NCBI GenBank assembly: GCA_907165275.2
Contig: OU015675.1
Coordinates: 2,559,501 to 2,623,500 of the forward strand
Direction: 5' to 3'
DNA length: 64,000 nt
Origin: Zygaena filipendulae
Taxonomy: Eukaryota > Arthropoda > Insecta > Lepidoptera > Zygaenidae
In this document: piece after piece, positions 54,673-64,000 of the stretch
Numbering within the stretch: the stretch's first letter is position 1
How the letters are laid out: the number at the start of each line of letters is the position of its first letter
Program-made: the position numbers and the translations under genes
The notes under the pieces: model-generated
What the model was told of the DNA's origin: nothing
The model's input: only the letters and a program-made list of their open reading frames with translations
Database searches by the model: none

Positions 54673-55248
54673 GATATTAGTCATGGAGATATTAGTAGAT
54701 AAGGATTATTCTATAAAGATAAGTGTTCCCCGCGATTTAAAGTGATCCGTTTATCACGGAATGATAAGTTTATCACGGAATTCCCACGGGAACGCTGAAA
54801 TAACCGCGGGTGAAACCGCGGTGGTCAGCCATATGACATAAACTGACAGCGTGCTGCTGGAGAGTTTGTTGCGCAGCTTCTTCTCTTCAGCCATAGCTAG
54901 TTCCTAGTGGAAGCTGTGAAGAATAGATATTTTATGGGTGCTGTCATAATAAATGTAATTTTATTGACGTCAAAAAGAGCCACATTATGGGCCAAATTTT
55001 AATAATGATTTGACTTTGACTTTGACAAATTTTGACTTATTAGGATTACCTAGATCCTTATAAGTCGTTGTCGGCCAACTGTATAAATCTCACCTCTTAT
55101 TTAAGGGGAGATTATTCCCCTTTTTTGAAATGATAAGTAAGTATTTGTATACAAAATATAGGAGACGATTTCACGGTGTTTCCCCGGGAACTCCCAGTTT
55201 ACACTGGCAGTGAACACTGAACAGTTAAAGTAGGTATCTATCTATATT

Positions 55249-55498
55249 TTTTTTTACACATCACAACACTCAGATCTACTTGATCCCACAGTAAGCTATT
55301 ATTAGCTTGTGTCGTGGAAACCAAGCAAACGTGGTATATACTACATAGAATTACTTATATATTATACTATAGATATATAAACACACCCAGACTGGAAAAT
55401 GGAACCCTGTGTTCATCACACAAAGTCCACCCCCACCGGGAATCGAACCCGGAACCCCTTGATTAGCGGGCAGGCATGGTGACCATTGCGCCAATCGG
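55249..55498 (-). mobile_element. tRNA-derived SINE, copy 2
   Basis: Same SINE, about 95% like 12578-12833 by eye. Box B GGTTCGATTCC is intact; box A is TGGCGCAATGG. A tail of T on the plus strand at the left edge represents the 3' poly(A). Confidence 0.8.
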
Positions 55499-55541
55499 GT
55501 CGTCAATATTTGTATTATATCTATGGATTTAATACATAATA

Positions 55542-56002
55542 GGGTAAAACCCGGATAGTTGCCACACTTTTCGAAATCATTTTATATCTCTCAGTACATA
55601 AATCAAAATATTTTATTTTTTAAACTGGCAAGTACTTTGGTTCTTTATCTACAAATTTATTAAATGTAAAAGACATTATCTTTGAAATTTCCAGAGTATT
55701 AGCGATTTCTACGGACCTCTACTTTTTGTGACATCTATCCCATATATGGGATAGTTGCCTAGTCCATATAAATTACATTTAGGATAGACGACCCGCCGGG
55801 AAACAAGGCATCTATCCCGAAAAATCTTTGATCGCACCTTGCGTTCCCGTGCAATCGCACAGAGACATGAGACGCGGTCCACTTAATAGTAGTTGGAAAG
55901 TCTTTTGATAGATAAATAAAATAGCACGCGATTCATCTGCGAAACTAGAGTAATTACGATCGGGGCAACTATACCCCCAGGGCAACTATCCTGGTTTTAC
56001 CC
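55542..56002. mobile_element. TA-flanked MITE with repeated GATAGTTGCC modules
   Basis: Ends GGGTAAAACCCGGATAGTTGCC and its inverse, TA on both sides. The module GATAGTTGCC or its inverse GGCA(A/T)CTATCC recurs inside (about 55739-55760, 55807-55818, 55971-55990). No coding frame. Confidence 0.72.
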
Positions 56003-56178
56003 TATATGTAACGAAACCCTCATGACGTTTGCAACAAACACACCTGAGGCGATGCGGTGGTCCTCGTTACATAATATTGACCCTGATCCAATAGGTACCT
56101 ACTACCTAGGTACCTACAACCTACATAAATAGGTATAACCAACAACATTACTTGCCCATAACGCCTTTACCATAATCA

Positions 56179-56383
56179 TCACTACATAGTATAACTCAAA
56201 GTCGCTTTCTCTGTCCCTATATCCCTATGTATGCTTAAATCTTTAAAACTACGCAACGGATTTTGATGCGGTTTTCACCAATAGATAGAGTGATATATGA
56301 GGAAGGTTTATAACTATATTTTATCCTGGAATTCCCGCGGGAACTCCGAAATTACCGCGGGTGAAATCACGCGGGTCAGATAG
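56179..56383 (+). mobile_element. Helitron-like element, sister of 22687-22880
   Basis: TCACTACATAGTATAACTC start, same core, ends GTGAAATCACGCGGGTCAGATAG. Confidence 0.7.
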
Positions 56384-56531
56384 TCACAAATAAAATAAGC
56401 TATAACCAGCCGTACTTTATGTAGTATCGTTTTATTTTTAAGTCAATTATTGTACTAATCATGTATATTATAGAAAAATAATAAAATACGAAAAATACTA
56501 TGGGTAAGTAGGTAGGTATAAGGTATAAGTA

Positions 56532-56859
56532 AATAGGCTATTTGACTAATTTTTTTTAGTCCGTCTTGTAGATTAATAAAACATATTGGACACGTATTTT
56601 TTCTTTTTTTACGTAATCAAAAATTAACAGAGATACATTGAGTTGAAATTTCGCGTGACGTCACTAACTAGTGCAGTTTGTATGGCGGCTTGTAGTGGTA
56701 AATGACGTCACGAGCCCCCACCCTAAACTTTAATGCGTTTTATCTCTGTGCATTTTCATTTTTTTGAGAAATAAAAAAATACGTGTCTAATGATTTTTAA
56801 TTTTCTAAAAGACGGACTAATTAAAATTTTGATTTTCAAATGTTGTCAACATCCCTATT
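56532..56859 (+). mobile_element. CRE-containing MITE, copy 7
   Basis: About 328 bp; ends AATAGGCTATTTGACTAA and GTTGTCAACATCCCTATT; two TGACGTCA palindromes (about 56656, 56704). Confidence 0.8.
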
Positions 56860-56950
56860 GAACTACATAATAGGTATAGGTACTTATTACAAGTACTCCT
56901 TTTTAAAATTGTTTAAATATACCTATACCTATGGGTCTGTAATAAACAAT

Positions 56951-57337
56951 TTTTCATTACTCATACTCGGAAAGTAGGTCTGAAGTTGCCTGAGAAGCGG
57001 GTTGAAAGTAACACTTTTCAGCCCCAGGGGGAATCGCTTTCAACTGACAGCTGGATACGGCAGAAACTCAAGTTTTTTTTTATGTCATAGGGGGCATACT
57101 TACTGGCCAGTAGCACACCTAATGGTTGATTTATGTAAAATAAAATTCACTCATTTTTTTCTTTAGCTAATTCCTATTTTTATTTTGACTTTCCTTGCAT
57201 TCGTAATGAAAAGCACAGTGTTATTCTCGGGAGAAAGACTTATTTAGTCCCTCGATCTATTGCGCCCTCGCTAAGCTCGGGCGCCAAACCCCGTCTCGGG
57301 ACTAAATAAGTTACTTTCACCCCTAGGATAACAATGT
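56951..57337 (-). mobile_element. Dispersed hairpin element, copy 2
   Basis: Minus-strand relative of 4553-5165, shorter in the middle, where a SINE-like tail (TTATGTCATAGGGGGC, about 57079) interrupts it. It retains the outer stem, with one gap, and most of the inner GC stem. Confidence 0.7.
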
Positions 57338-57409
57338 ACTATTTCTTACTAGGTACCTACTTATCTATTCTATCTACTTATATATTTCTTTCAGTGTTCG
57401 TCTTCATCG

Positions 57410-57577
57410 AAGCAGAAATCCCGCATTTTAATGTTACATAATCAAGCAAAGTGTTATTTGTCAAACGACAACCGCACAAGACGTAAGCAAGGAATGCCAT
57501 TTAAAAATACATTTAAGATAAATCCAAAGATCAAGTTAAAAGAAAAGGAAGAAGAAATATTTCGCGAACGAGACTAG
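57410..57577 (+). other. Possible 3'-terminal exon of unknown gene
   Basis: A strong acceptor (ATATTTCTTTCAG at 57397-57409) opens into a 55-codon frame, Ser/Lys-rich with an acidic-basic tail (KLKEKEEEIFRERD), closed by TAG. A-rich DNA with AATAAA motifs follows near 57663. No family recognised and no donor exon seen. Confidence 0.15.
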
Positions 57578-58426
57578 AGCGAGATACAGAAACAATAACG
57601 GGAACGAGCTCTCGGCGATATGCAAAAAAATTTAACGAAAATAAAATACAGAAATAAAAGGGAAATAAATAAAATAATAAAAAAATAAAAATCAAAAAAA
57701 AAATGTATAAATCCAAGTCTTTTTGTTTCCCGCCCGTCGGATGGGCTCTTGATGTAAAAAAAGCGCCCGCTTCTAGACAGCGATGTAGGTACGCTTTGCT
57801 CGCAGAAAAGCGATACTGGCGAAATTTGGCGATTTTGAAATAAGAACTGGTTTATTTGAATTTTAAAGTCGCAAAAGTGTTTTTTTTTTTTCCATTCTCA
57901 AGCCTCAGCGATGTGATCGTGTGCTTCTTTACATTTCCGAACATCGTGTAAAGACCGTCTTTTTAATGTTTTTTTTTTGTCATCATTATCATTAAATTGT
58001 AAAAAGAGACAGCTGTGCAGGCAAAAGCTAATAATAATTGGACATAGATAAGCAATAGTGTGTTAACCCACACTGGAGAAATTTTGAGTAAACCGTGTTT
58101 TAAAAGTAGGAGCGCCATTTTGTATCAACATTTTTTATGTTCAATATTTAGTTACATACTTAAGCAATGTATAATAAGGTAAACACATAACTAAAAAACG
58201 TTCCCTAACTCTCAATAAATCGTTCTGAATCAATAATTTAATTTTGTGGGTTAACATGTTATTGCTTATCTGCGTCAAATTAAAGCCCAAAAATAAAGAA
58301 AACAAAAACTTTTATTAAGAGGACGAATATTATTTTATTACAGTAAATAATTGTAAACCCTCCTTTATGAAACCGTAAAGCAGTGACCAGAGAGAAGGTA
58401 ATCACTACGGCAGTGACCGAAATCTG
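57578..58426. other. Gene-free stretch
   Basis: A-rich run (57600-57710), then unrecognised sequence. Confidence 0.35.
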
Positions 58427-58678
58427 TCGGCTTACTCTTGACGCAATCGAGTGAGGGTCATACTCTTGACGCATCCGAAATCGAACTCAAATCGAAACGA
58501 GATCGAGAAGGAATCTTTTGCTACTTTGAAGCTTTGAGATCGAATCCCTATCGTACCTATTTATCTGTTTTTCTCGATTTCATTAAATTGTCTACAAAAA
58601 CAAGCAATTTATTTTACTTGTCGGACGTCAAACCAAAATCGAAATCAGCCTCAAATCATTTTCAAGAGTAAGGCTCCT
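58427..58678. mobile_element. Possible MITE with CTTACTCTTGA ends
   Basis: CTTACTCTTGA (58430) and its inverse TCAAGAGTAAG (58665) bracket about 240 bp; CTCTTGACGCA also repeats inside the left end. A 77-codon open frame here has no recognisable domain. Confidence 0.4.
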
Positions 58679-58778
58679 TCAGCTATGCTCCTGAGCAGAT
58701 CGTAGAAACGAGTATGTGTTTCTTATGTGGTTAGTACGTCATCTAACCACACGAAGCATTTGCTTCCTTATTACCCTA

Positions 58779-58849
58779 GTGTTCATCACACAAAGTCCGC
58801 TCCCATCTGGAATCGAATCCGGGACCTCTCGATTAGCAGAGTGGCAGTT
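58779..58849 (-). mobile_element. tRNA-derived SINE, 5' fragment
   Basis: Short diverged copy of the head (GTTCATCACACAAAGTCCGC, box B region GGATTCGATTCC) without the 3' body. Confidence 0.6.
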
Positions 58850-59329
58850 TTATTCACCGTTCGATATAATTTAACGTAACGGGATTAAACGTTATGTGCC
58901 TCTGATCGTCTTGATGTTTATTGTTCATTATATTTAAGAACACAGATTAGGAATATCTATAACTAGCCAGTAACATACAAACAAGACATAGGCTAAAATA
59001 GGTAGTTCCATGGTTAAAAAATTAAAAAAAAATACTCTTGCGCGTTCTCTGCAGCGTCCTTTTGCGGGACGAGCGCGATATTTCAAAGTGGGCAAAAGTA
59101 CATTCGCGCTATAACTACGTAGGCGCGCACAGCGGCCGGGACGAAGCGGGCTAAGGGCCGATCGCCAGTGGTGCGAGCGGAGCGGAACGGAGAAATCATC
59201 AAGATCGCATCAGCTGTCAGACGTCCACTGACAGACTGCTGTACGAAAGTCACTCTTAAAGCTCTCAAAACTCTGCTGACTTGAATATAATCATTATCAT
59301 GGGAGATTCATTTGCATACCTATATTAAG

Positions 59330-59630
59330 TACTAGCTGCTTCCTGTGGTTTCACCCGCGTTAATTTCTCAATGACTTGACAACTCGTTGTCATGAGTTAT
59401 TCATGGGAGATTCATTTGTATACCTATATATTAAGCACTAGCTGCTCCCCGTGGTTTCACCCGCGTTCCTGTGGAAATTCCGGTATAAAAAGTATATTAT
59501 GTGCTTTGTATGTCCTTTTTTGTACTCCTGAAAACGTGTGTGCAAAATTTCATAATGGTCGGTTTCGCTGTTTAGGCATAAAAGCGTAAGAAACAAACAA
59601 ATAAACTCACTTTACCACACGGAATTTTCT
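59330..59630 (-). mobile_element. Helitron-like fragments, duplicated segment
   Basis: CTAGCTGCTTCCTGTGGTTT (59330) and CTAGCTGCTCCCCGTGGTTT (59438). The flanking CATGGGAGATTCATTTG also appears twice (59299, 59402), so a local duplication of about 103 bp included the left copy. Confidence 0.6.
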
Positions 59631-60739
59631 GCCCCAACAGTGAGTAAGTTCCGCTCATTGTCAATCATGTGAGCTAAGTATACCTATCGGTTGCTATGGT
59701 CACAGATAATTTTTCTGATTCCATCTTACAGAAAAACTCCCAGCTCTCTCCATTGCCCAATTTTGGATTTGATCCTTTTTATGATCTCCGTATTCTGTAG
59801 ACCACATTTTGTCACCATCATAGTATGCGTTCACCATATAAAAATTAATCAAATACTTACTTTCAAGCTTTTATTTCAAACGGAACTAAAAAAAAGGATC
59901 TATAAGCCATAGCGCAAGTTGCTGACGCGGTGACGGATCATCCCTTGAAGCCACTATCCTTTGTATTGCCACTGGCACGCTGACACATCAAATGTAATGG
60001 TAACGTATACACCTACGTTTTCAATTAAGGTTTTCTCTTTAGTGTTTTTTTTATTTACTTTTTTGTAACATGTAAGTATGAGTTATTTAGGGTTTGAATG
60101 AGTCCCTCATTCAGCCATTTAAATATATAAATAATATTGTATTTGTACCAGTTAGTAGATTGTGAACCGGTGGGACTCATCGATGTTGTGCAAGTGCAAT
60201 AAAGTTCTTTTACATCTCTCATATTCGATAAGTAGGTTCGTATTACCCCCAAATGGGGCTTGTAGGTGACCAATTAGCGCTCTAGGGTAATAATGTAACT
60301 ACATAGAAAAGCCCTAGGACGGTAAGTAATTAAAAAAAAGTCTTCACTCTTTCAAAAAGTTCGCGTACATCTAACCATCATACTGGCAATAGACATCATG
60401 CATTCAGCCCAATGACAAAAGATGTCGCTTCGCTATTCAGCCTTGTCTTCGTATGAGTATAATAGTCATCAATTTTAAATATCGAACGGCGAAGCTCAAA
60501 TTGGTTCTTGAAAAAAAAAATTAATAAAATGTTTTATTCTTGTAATGCTGGTTTTTTCCTACTTACCTCGTAATCGAGATATCGAGATGTAAAGCAGAGT
60601 AGTTAGCTCGGGTGTAAGCATCAATTGCACCCTCGAACTACATATAGGCGCCCTCAACCTAAAAAAAATAAACATAATTTGTTTATGGTCATTACTGCAT
60701 AGTATATTTCGGTTGGAAGCTTTGATTTTGCACTGGAAT
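59631..60739. other. Gene-free stretch
   Basis: No recognisable repeat boundary or exon; the longest frames look like chance. Confidence 0.35.
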
Positions 60740-61260
60740 GGAAACTTTATGTCGTAGAGGAGTGCAGCCGACCGTCGCGCAAGACAAGGACGGAGGATAA
60801 GACGAAGGGTTGCTCCGAGACCCAGCAAGTACCGGGTTTCTGAGCTCCCACCGCCGTACAACGAAACGCGGTACTACATGCACGCGCGCGCCTATAAAGT
60901 ACACCATTTAAAATACACGCCAGAGAGATAAGGAATTTATTCGAGCGAATGAAATTCTAAAACTTAGCCATATGCGACACTCACAAATTTTATATCGAAA
61001 AAATTGTGATTTTTTTCCAATTTGAACTATGAAAACGGTTGCCGAGTTTCTTGTTGGGGTTCGGAGTTATGAGCGTTAGAAATGTACGCCAGAGATAGAA
61101 TAATTCTCGACCTCGAATCCGGTACTTGATGGGGACTTCGTAACAATAGCAGCGAGGGGGGAGTTGCGCGCGCATCAAGTACCGGGTACCGTTGTTCGCG
61201 ACGTTTGAGATAATAAACCGGTTGCTTTATGGACGCGCTGCCTAGAGGATATGGCAAGAT
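60740..61260. other. GC-rich patch with repeated CAAGTACCGGGT
   Basis: CAAGTACCGGGT occurs at about 60826 and 61175, with a near-inverse ATCCGGTACTTGAT at 61117. CGCGCGC runs surround them. Probably a degenerate transposon, not a gene. Confidence 0.3.
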
Positions 61261-61732
61261 AACAGTAACTTTCGTACGGCCCTGTATATATGCTATATAC
61301 AGTGTGTATGCTTTTTTCCTGTAGCCGTCCGTCTTGAAGCAGGCCCGGCTGCTTGTCTAAGGAGAATTAAAAAAAATAAAGGGAAGTTTTTCTCTCTGTG
61401 GTTTTTTCTTATAGTTAGACTAGATGTACTTTTTTAGGAAACTTCCGTGTTCCGTAGGAATAAAGGAATTATTGAACTGCAAATAATTAAGAATGAACAA
61501 ACTAGATATTATGTACTTATCTACTAAGCACATAGGTGTCGGATATCATAGTCGTCTATCATGGCTCGGTTCGAAATTCTAACACTATTGGGTCTTAGGT
61601 TTGGTTCCCTCTGGGAACAGACATTAGTTCCAGGTGAGTAATATAAGCACTTGAAATAAGTAGTTTGTGCGCGAAAAACATACAAACAGAAATAAAATCC
61701 AAATGCTGTAACATTCGATCATTTATTTTACA

Positions 61733-62026
61733 CTAGCTGTGCCCCGCGGTTTCACCCGCGTGATAAGTTTTTATGCGACAACTTTTTTCTCCGACATCTG
61801 ATTTGAATGTAATAAAGCCAGACTTAGCTTAATCTACTACTGAAAACCGCATGACAATCCGTTCAGTAGATTGCGGAGATTATCGCGAACAGACATACAG
61901 ACAGACAGAAAAGAATTTTAAAAACTTTTTTTGGGCTTGTGGTTACTCTTATTTTATCACCCCTCTCAATTTTAGTTAAAAATATTCAATGTACAGAATC
62001 GCGGATTTTACTCTTTTGTGTATAGA
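61733..62026 (-). mobile_element. Helitron-like element, TCTATACTATAATAAAAG type, copy 3
   Basis: Minus-strand copy from CTAGCTGTGCCCCGCGG to TATAGA (TC start on the minus strand), followed by T. Confidence 0.78.
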
Positions 62027-62282
62027 TCTCCCAAATACAGCGTATTTTTCTTACTTCGTTTATTTTAAGTTAGCTCTGTGCTCTCCCTACTAAACTTCGG
62101 GATTCCCTCGGGACTTCTTGATTCCGGGATAAAAGTATTATAGATATGCATGCAGTTTACACAACATGTTATTATAGATTATAGTGACACTTGGTCTAGG
62201 TATTATTTGCTGGTATTTTTTTATTGTACCTATAACTGTTAGTGTTTACTATGTTGGCAGTTGGTGTAACTTTAAAATCTAA

Positions 62283-62476
62283 TCTAATATTATAAATCAC
62301 GTGTCACGTTGTTTGTCCGCGATGGACTCCGAAACTATACTGAACGGATTTTGATAAAATTTTGTAACCATTCATAAAATGGTCCAACTTAAAAGATAGG
62401 ATAGTTTTTATCCCGGAATTCCCGCGGGAACTCCGACTCCAAAATTACCGCGGATGAAATCGCGGGGGACAGCTAG
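62283..62476 (+). mobile_element. Helitron-like element, CACGTGTCACG type
   Basis: TCTAATATTATAAATCACG start, GTCCGCGATGGACTCC core, end GATGAAATCGCGGGGGACAGCTAG before T. Same subtype as 980-1226, 25163-25577 and 45088-45250. Confidence 0.78.
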
Positions 62477-63064
62477 TAAATATCTAAATATCACAAACAG
62501 ACAGTATGCTACTGGGAGTTTGGCGTGCAGCGCCTTCTCTTCAGCCGTCACGCTTAGAAGTTGTAGAGCGGATGTTTAAAGGGACGACAAAAAAGATACC
62601 TACTTACCAGTGGCGAAGGTACCATAGAAGCCGATTCCCACCGGCTTCCCTTCAGACGCAACATCTCTCTCCGTAATTGAGAACGTTGTCGGGGATACAG
62701 GGAAGGACTTTTTATACCGAAATTCCCGCGGGAACTCCTGAACTTATCGCAGGTGAAACCGCGGGGAACAGTTAATAGTTTAATAAGTTGAAATTAAAGT
62801 AGATTTCCGGCTTCCCTCTCTCAATATTTCACCCTTCGCCACTGCTACTTACCCTTACCCTGTTAATGTTTTAAGAGCATTTTAATTTATTTAATTACCT
62901 ATGTCACTATTGAAGCTTTCTATCGGTCAAATATTTTTAGAAATATTTCTCCATGATGAATCTGCTTAACCAAAGCGCTTGTTGCCGCAATTATATATAG
63001 TGTAGAATTACAGATACCTACATAGATAGATAGACAATTATTATTAAAGGTTTTGCATACTCTA

Positions 63065-63417
63065 CAACGTGTTAATGAATTAACTGAAAACTTGATACAC
63101 CCAATTTAAAAAAATAAACAATAATATGATTAAAATATATTTTATGTCGAAAAAATTTATACTTAACTTACTTTTATTCAACATTAGTTTGGAGGTTACC
63201 TATCTACGAAATTCCAAGCGCTACGCCCGCGCCTACCAGTTTGAATTTTTTTGCTGCGGGCGGCGTACGCGCCAAATATTGTATTAGGTATAAATAATTT
63301 AGACATGGGCTAATTAAAATAAAAAATATAACCTATATTAAAACATAGTGCGATCGATTTGCTAGTCGATTCCAAGCAAACTACTTTCTAGTTTTCAGTT
63401 AATTCATTATCACGTTG
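63065..63417. mobile_element. CAACGTG-ended MITE, copy 4
   Basis: 353 bp, ends CAACGTGTTAATGAATTAAC and its inverse, TA on both sides (63063-63064, 63418-63419). Confidence 0.75.
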
Positions 63418-64000
63418 TATAAATAAATAGAAGAGATACATATAGGTATGTATAGACTAGATGTGGCCTGCAGTTTCATCCGCACAAATTTCGAATTTTT
63501 CTTGTGTTCTTATATTGTACCGATATAATTCGTCCTTTAATTTACTGTCCAACGACATAAGTTTTGTATTTCTAAGTTCGAAAAGGTACTTAAACGTACA
63601 TCCAGTTCGAAAGTACTTTCCCACGTTCTATAACAAAGTTCAAGTGGAATCATAATTCCCGCGGAAACTCCGAAGTCCGAAGTTAGGGCGAGTAAGACCG
63701 GGATGGGATTAAGCTTGTGTTTAATATAATATAATAGATTCAGCTGGGTCGTGCAGCCACATAGATATATTATAGCGGCCATCGCCGGTCGCTCCAGGCT
63801 ATATACCTACCCGCTATATATAAGCGAGACTATGTACGTGTTTATATACACGGAATATATTACGCAGCCGCGCGTGCGTGTCGCATTGGCTCGTTACATG
63901 AATAAAACAGTTTTGATACTTTAGAAAGGTGGAGAAAACGCTTTATCTAATCGGGCATGATGAAAGAATATAAAAATCAAAATTCTATTTAGTTCGTCAG
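63418..64000. other. Right edge with partial repeats
   Basis: A Helitron-like scrap (63460-63490 and about 63655-63705), then the left end of another CRE-type MITE (TCAAAATTCTATTTAGTTCG, from about 63953) cut by the window edge. Confidence 0.45.

Noticed and set aside
59050..59270. GC-rich stretch as a promoter
   Set aside because: Looks like fragments of GC-rich transposon ends (GTGCGAGCGGAGCGGAACGG); no frame or start signal.

Overview
The window looks like nuclear DNA from a moth or butterfly (Lepidoptera). It is AT-rich and gene-poor, and it is saturated with short non-autonomous transposons whose ends match Lepidopteran Helitron-like, MITE and SINE families. Three host genes can be rebuilt exon by exon, all on the + strand. 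Almost every other open frame lies inside, or shadows, repeats. I cannot name the species.

Layout. 1-2562: Helitron-like elements in a tandem stack, then AT-rich sequence. 2563-9987: a complete seven-exon odorant receptor gene (OR1, 424 residues). Its introns carry an LTR-bounded miniature retroelement and 237-bp palindromic MITEs that abut two splice sites. 9988-13103: palindromic MITE, tandem Helitrons, and a SINE inside a Helitron. 13104-18390: a second odorant receptor gene (OR2, 418 residues) with identical exon phases, i.e. a tandem duplicate. 18391-21598: spacer. 21599-29631: a three-exon RYBP/YAF2 gene (137 residues), a Polycomb PRC1 subunit, with a 7.2-kb first intron full of nested transposons. 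29632-40428: intergenic MITE field. 40429-45013: a complete, young Ty3/gypsy LTR retrotransposon with one intact 1335-codon gag-pol frame, a 5-bp target duplication, a PBS and a PPT. 45014-64000: more Helitron-like elements, CRE-containing MITEs, TA-flanked MITEs, SINE copies and a few GC-rich patches, with no gene I can prove.

The two receptors belong to one functional class: odorant detection at the membrane of olfactory neurons together with the co-receptor Orco. RYBP is unrelated chromatin machinery that is merely adjacent. The most unusual content is the transposon architecture. It includes a palindromic PIF/Harbinger-type MITE of constant length (237 bp) nested in a copy of itself with a clean TAA duplication, and copies of that MITE within 9-12 nt of OR1 splice sites. 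A dispersed hairpin element shows two compensatory stem changes between copies, a MITE family spreads paired TGACGTCA (CRE) palindromes, and a hAT-like element with an 8-bp duplication contains a Helitron. No CRISPR array, rRNA or true tRNA gene was seen.
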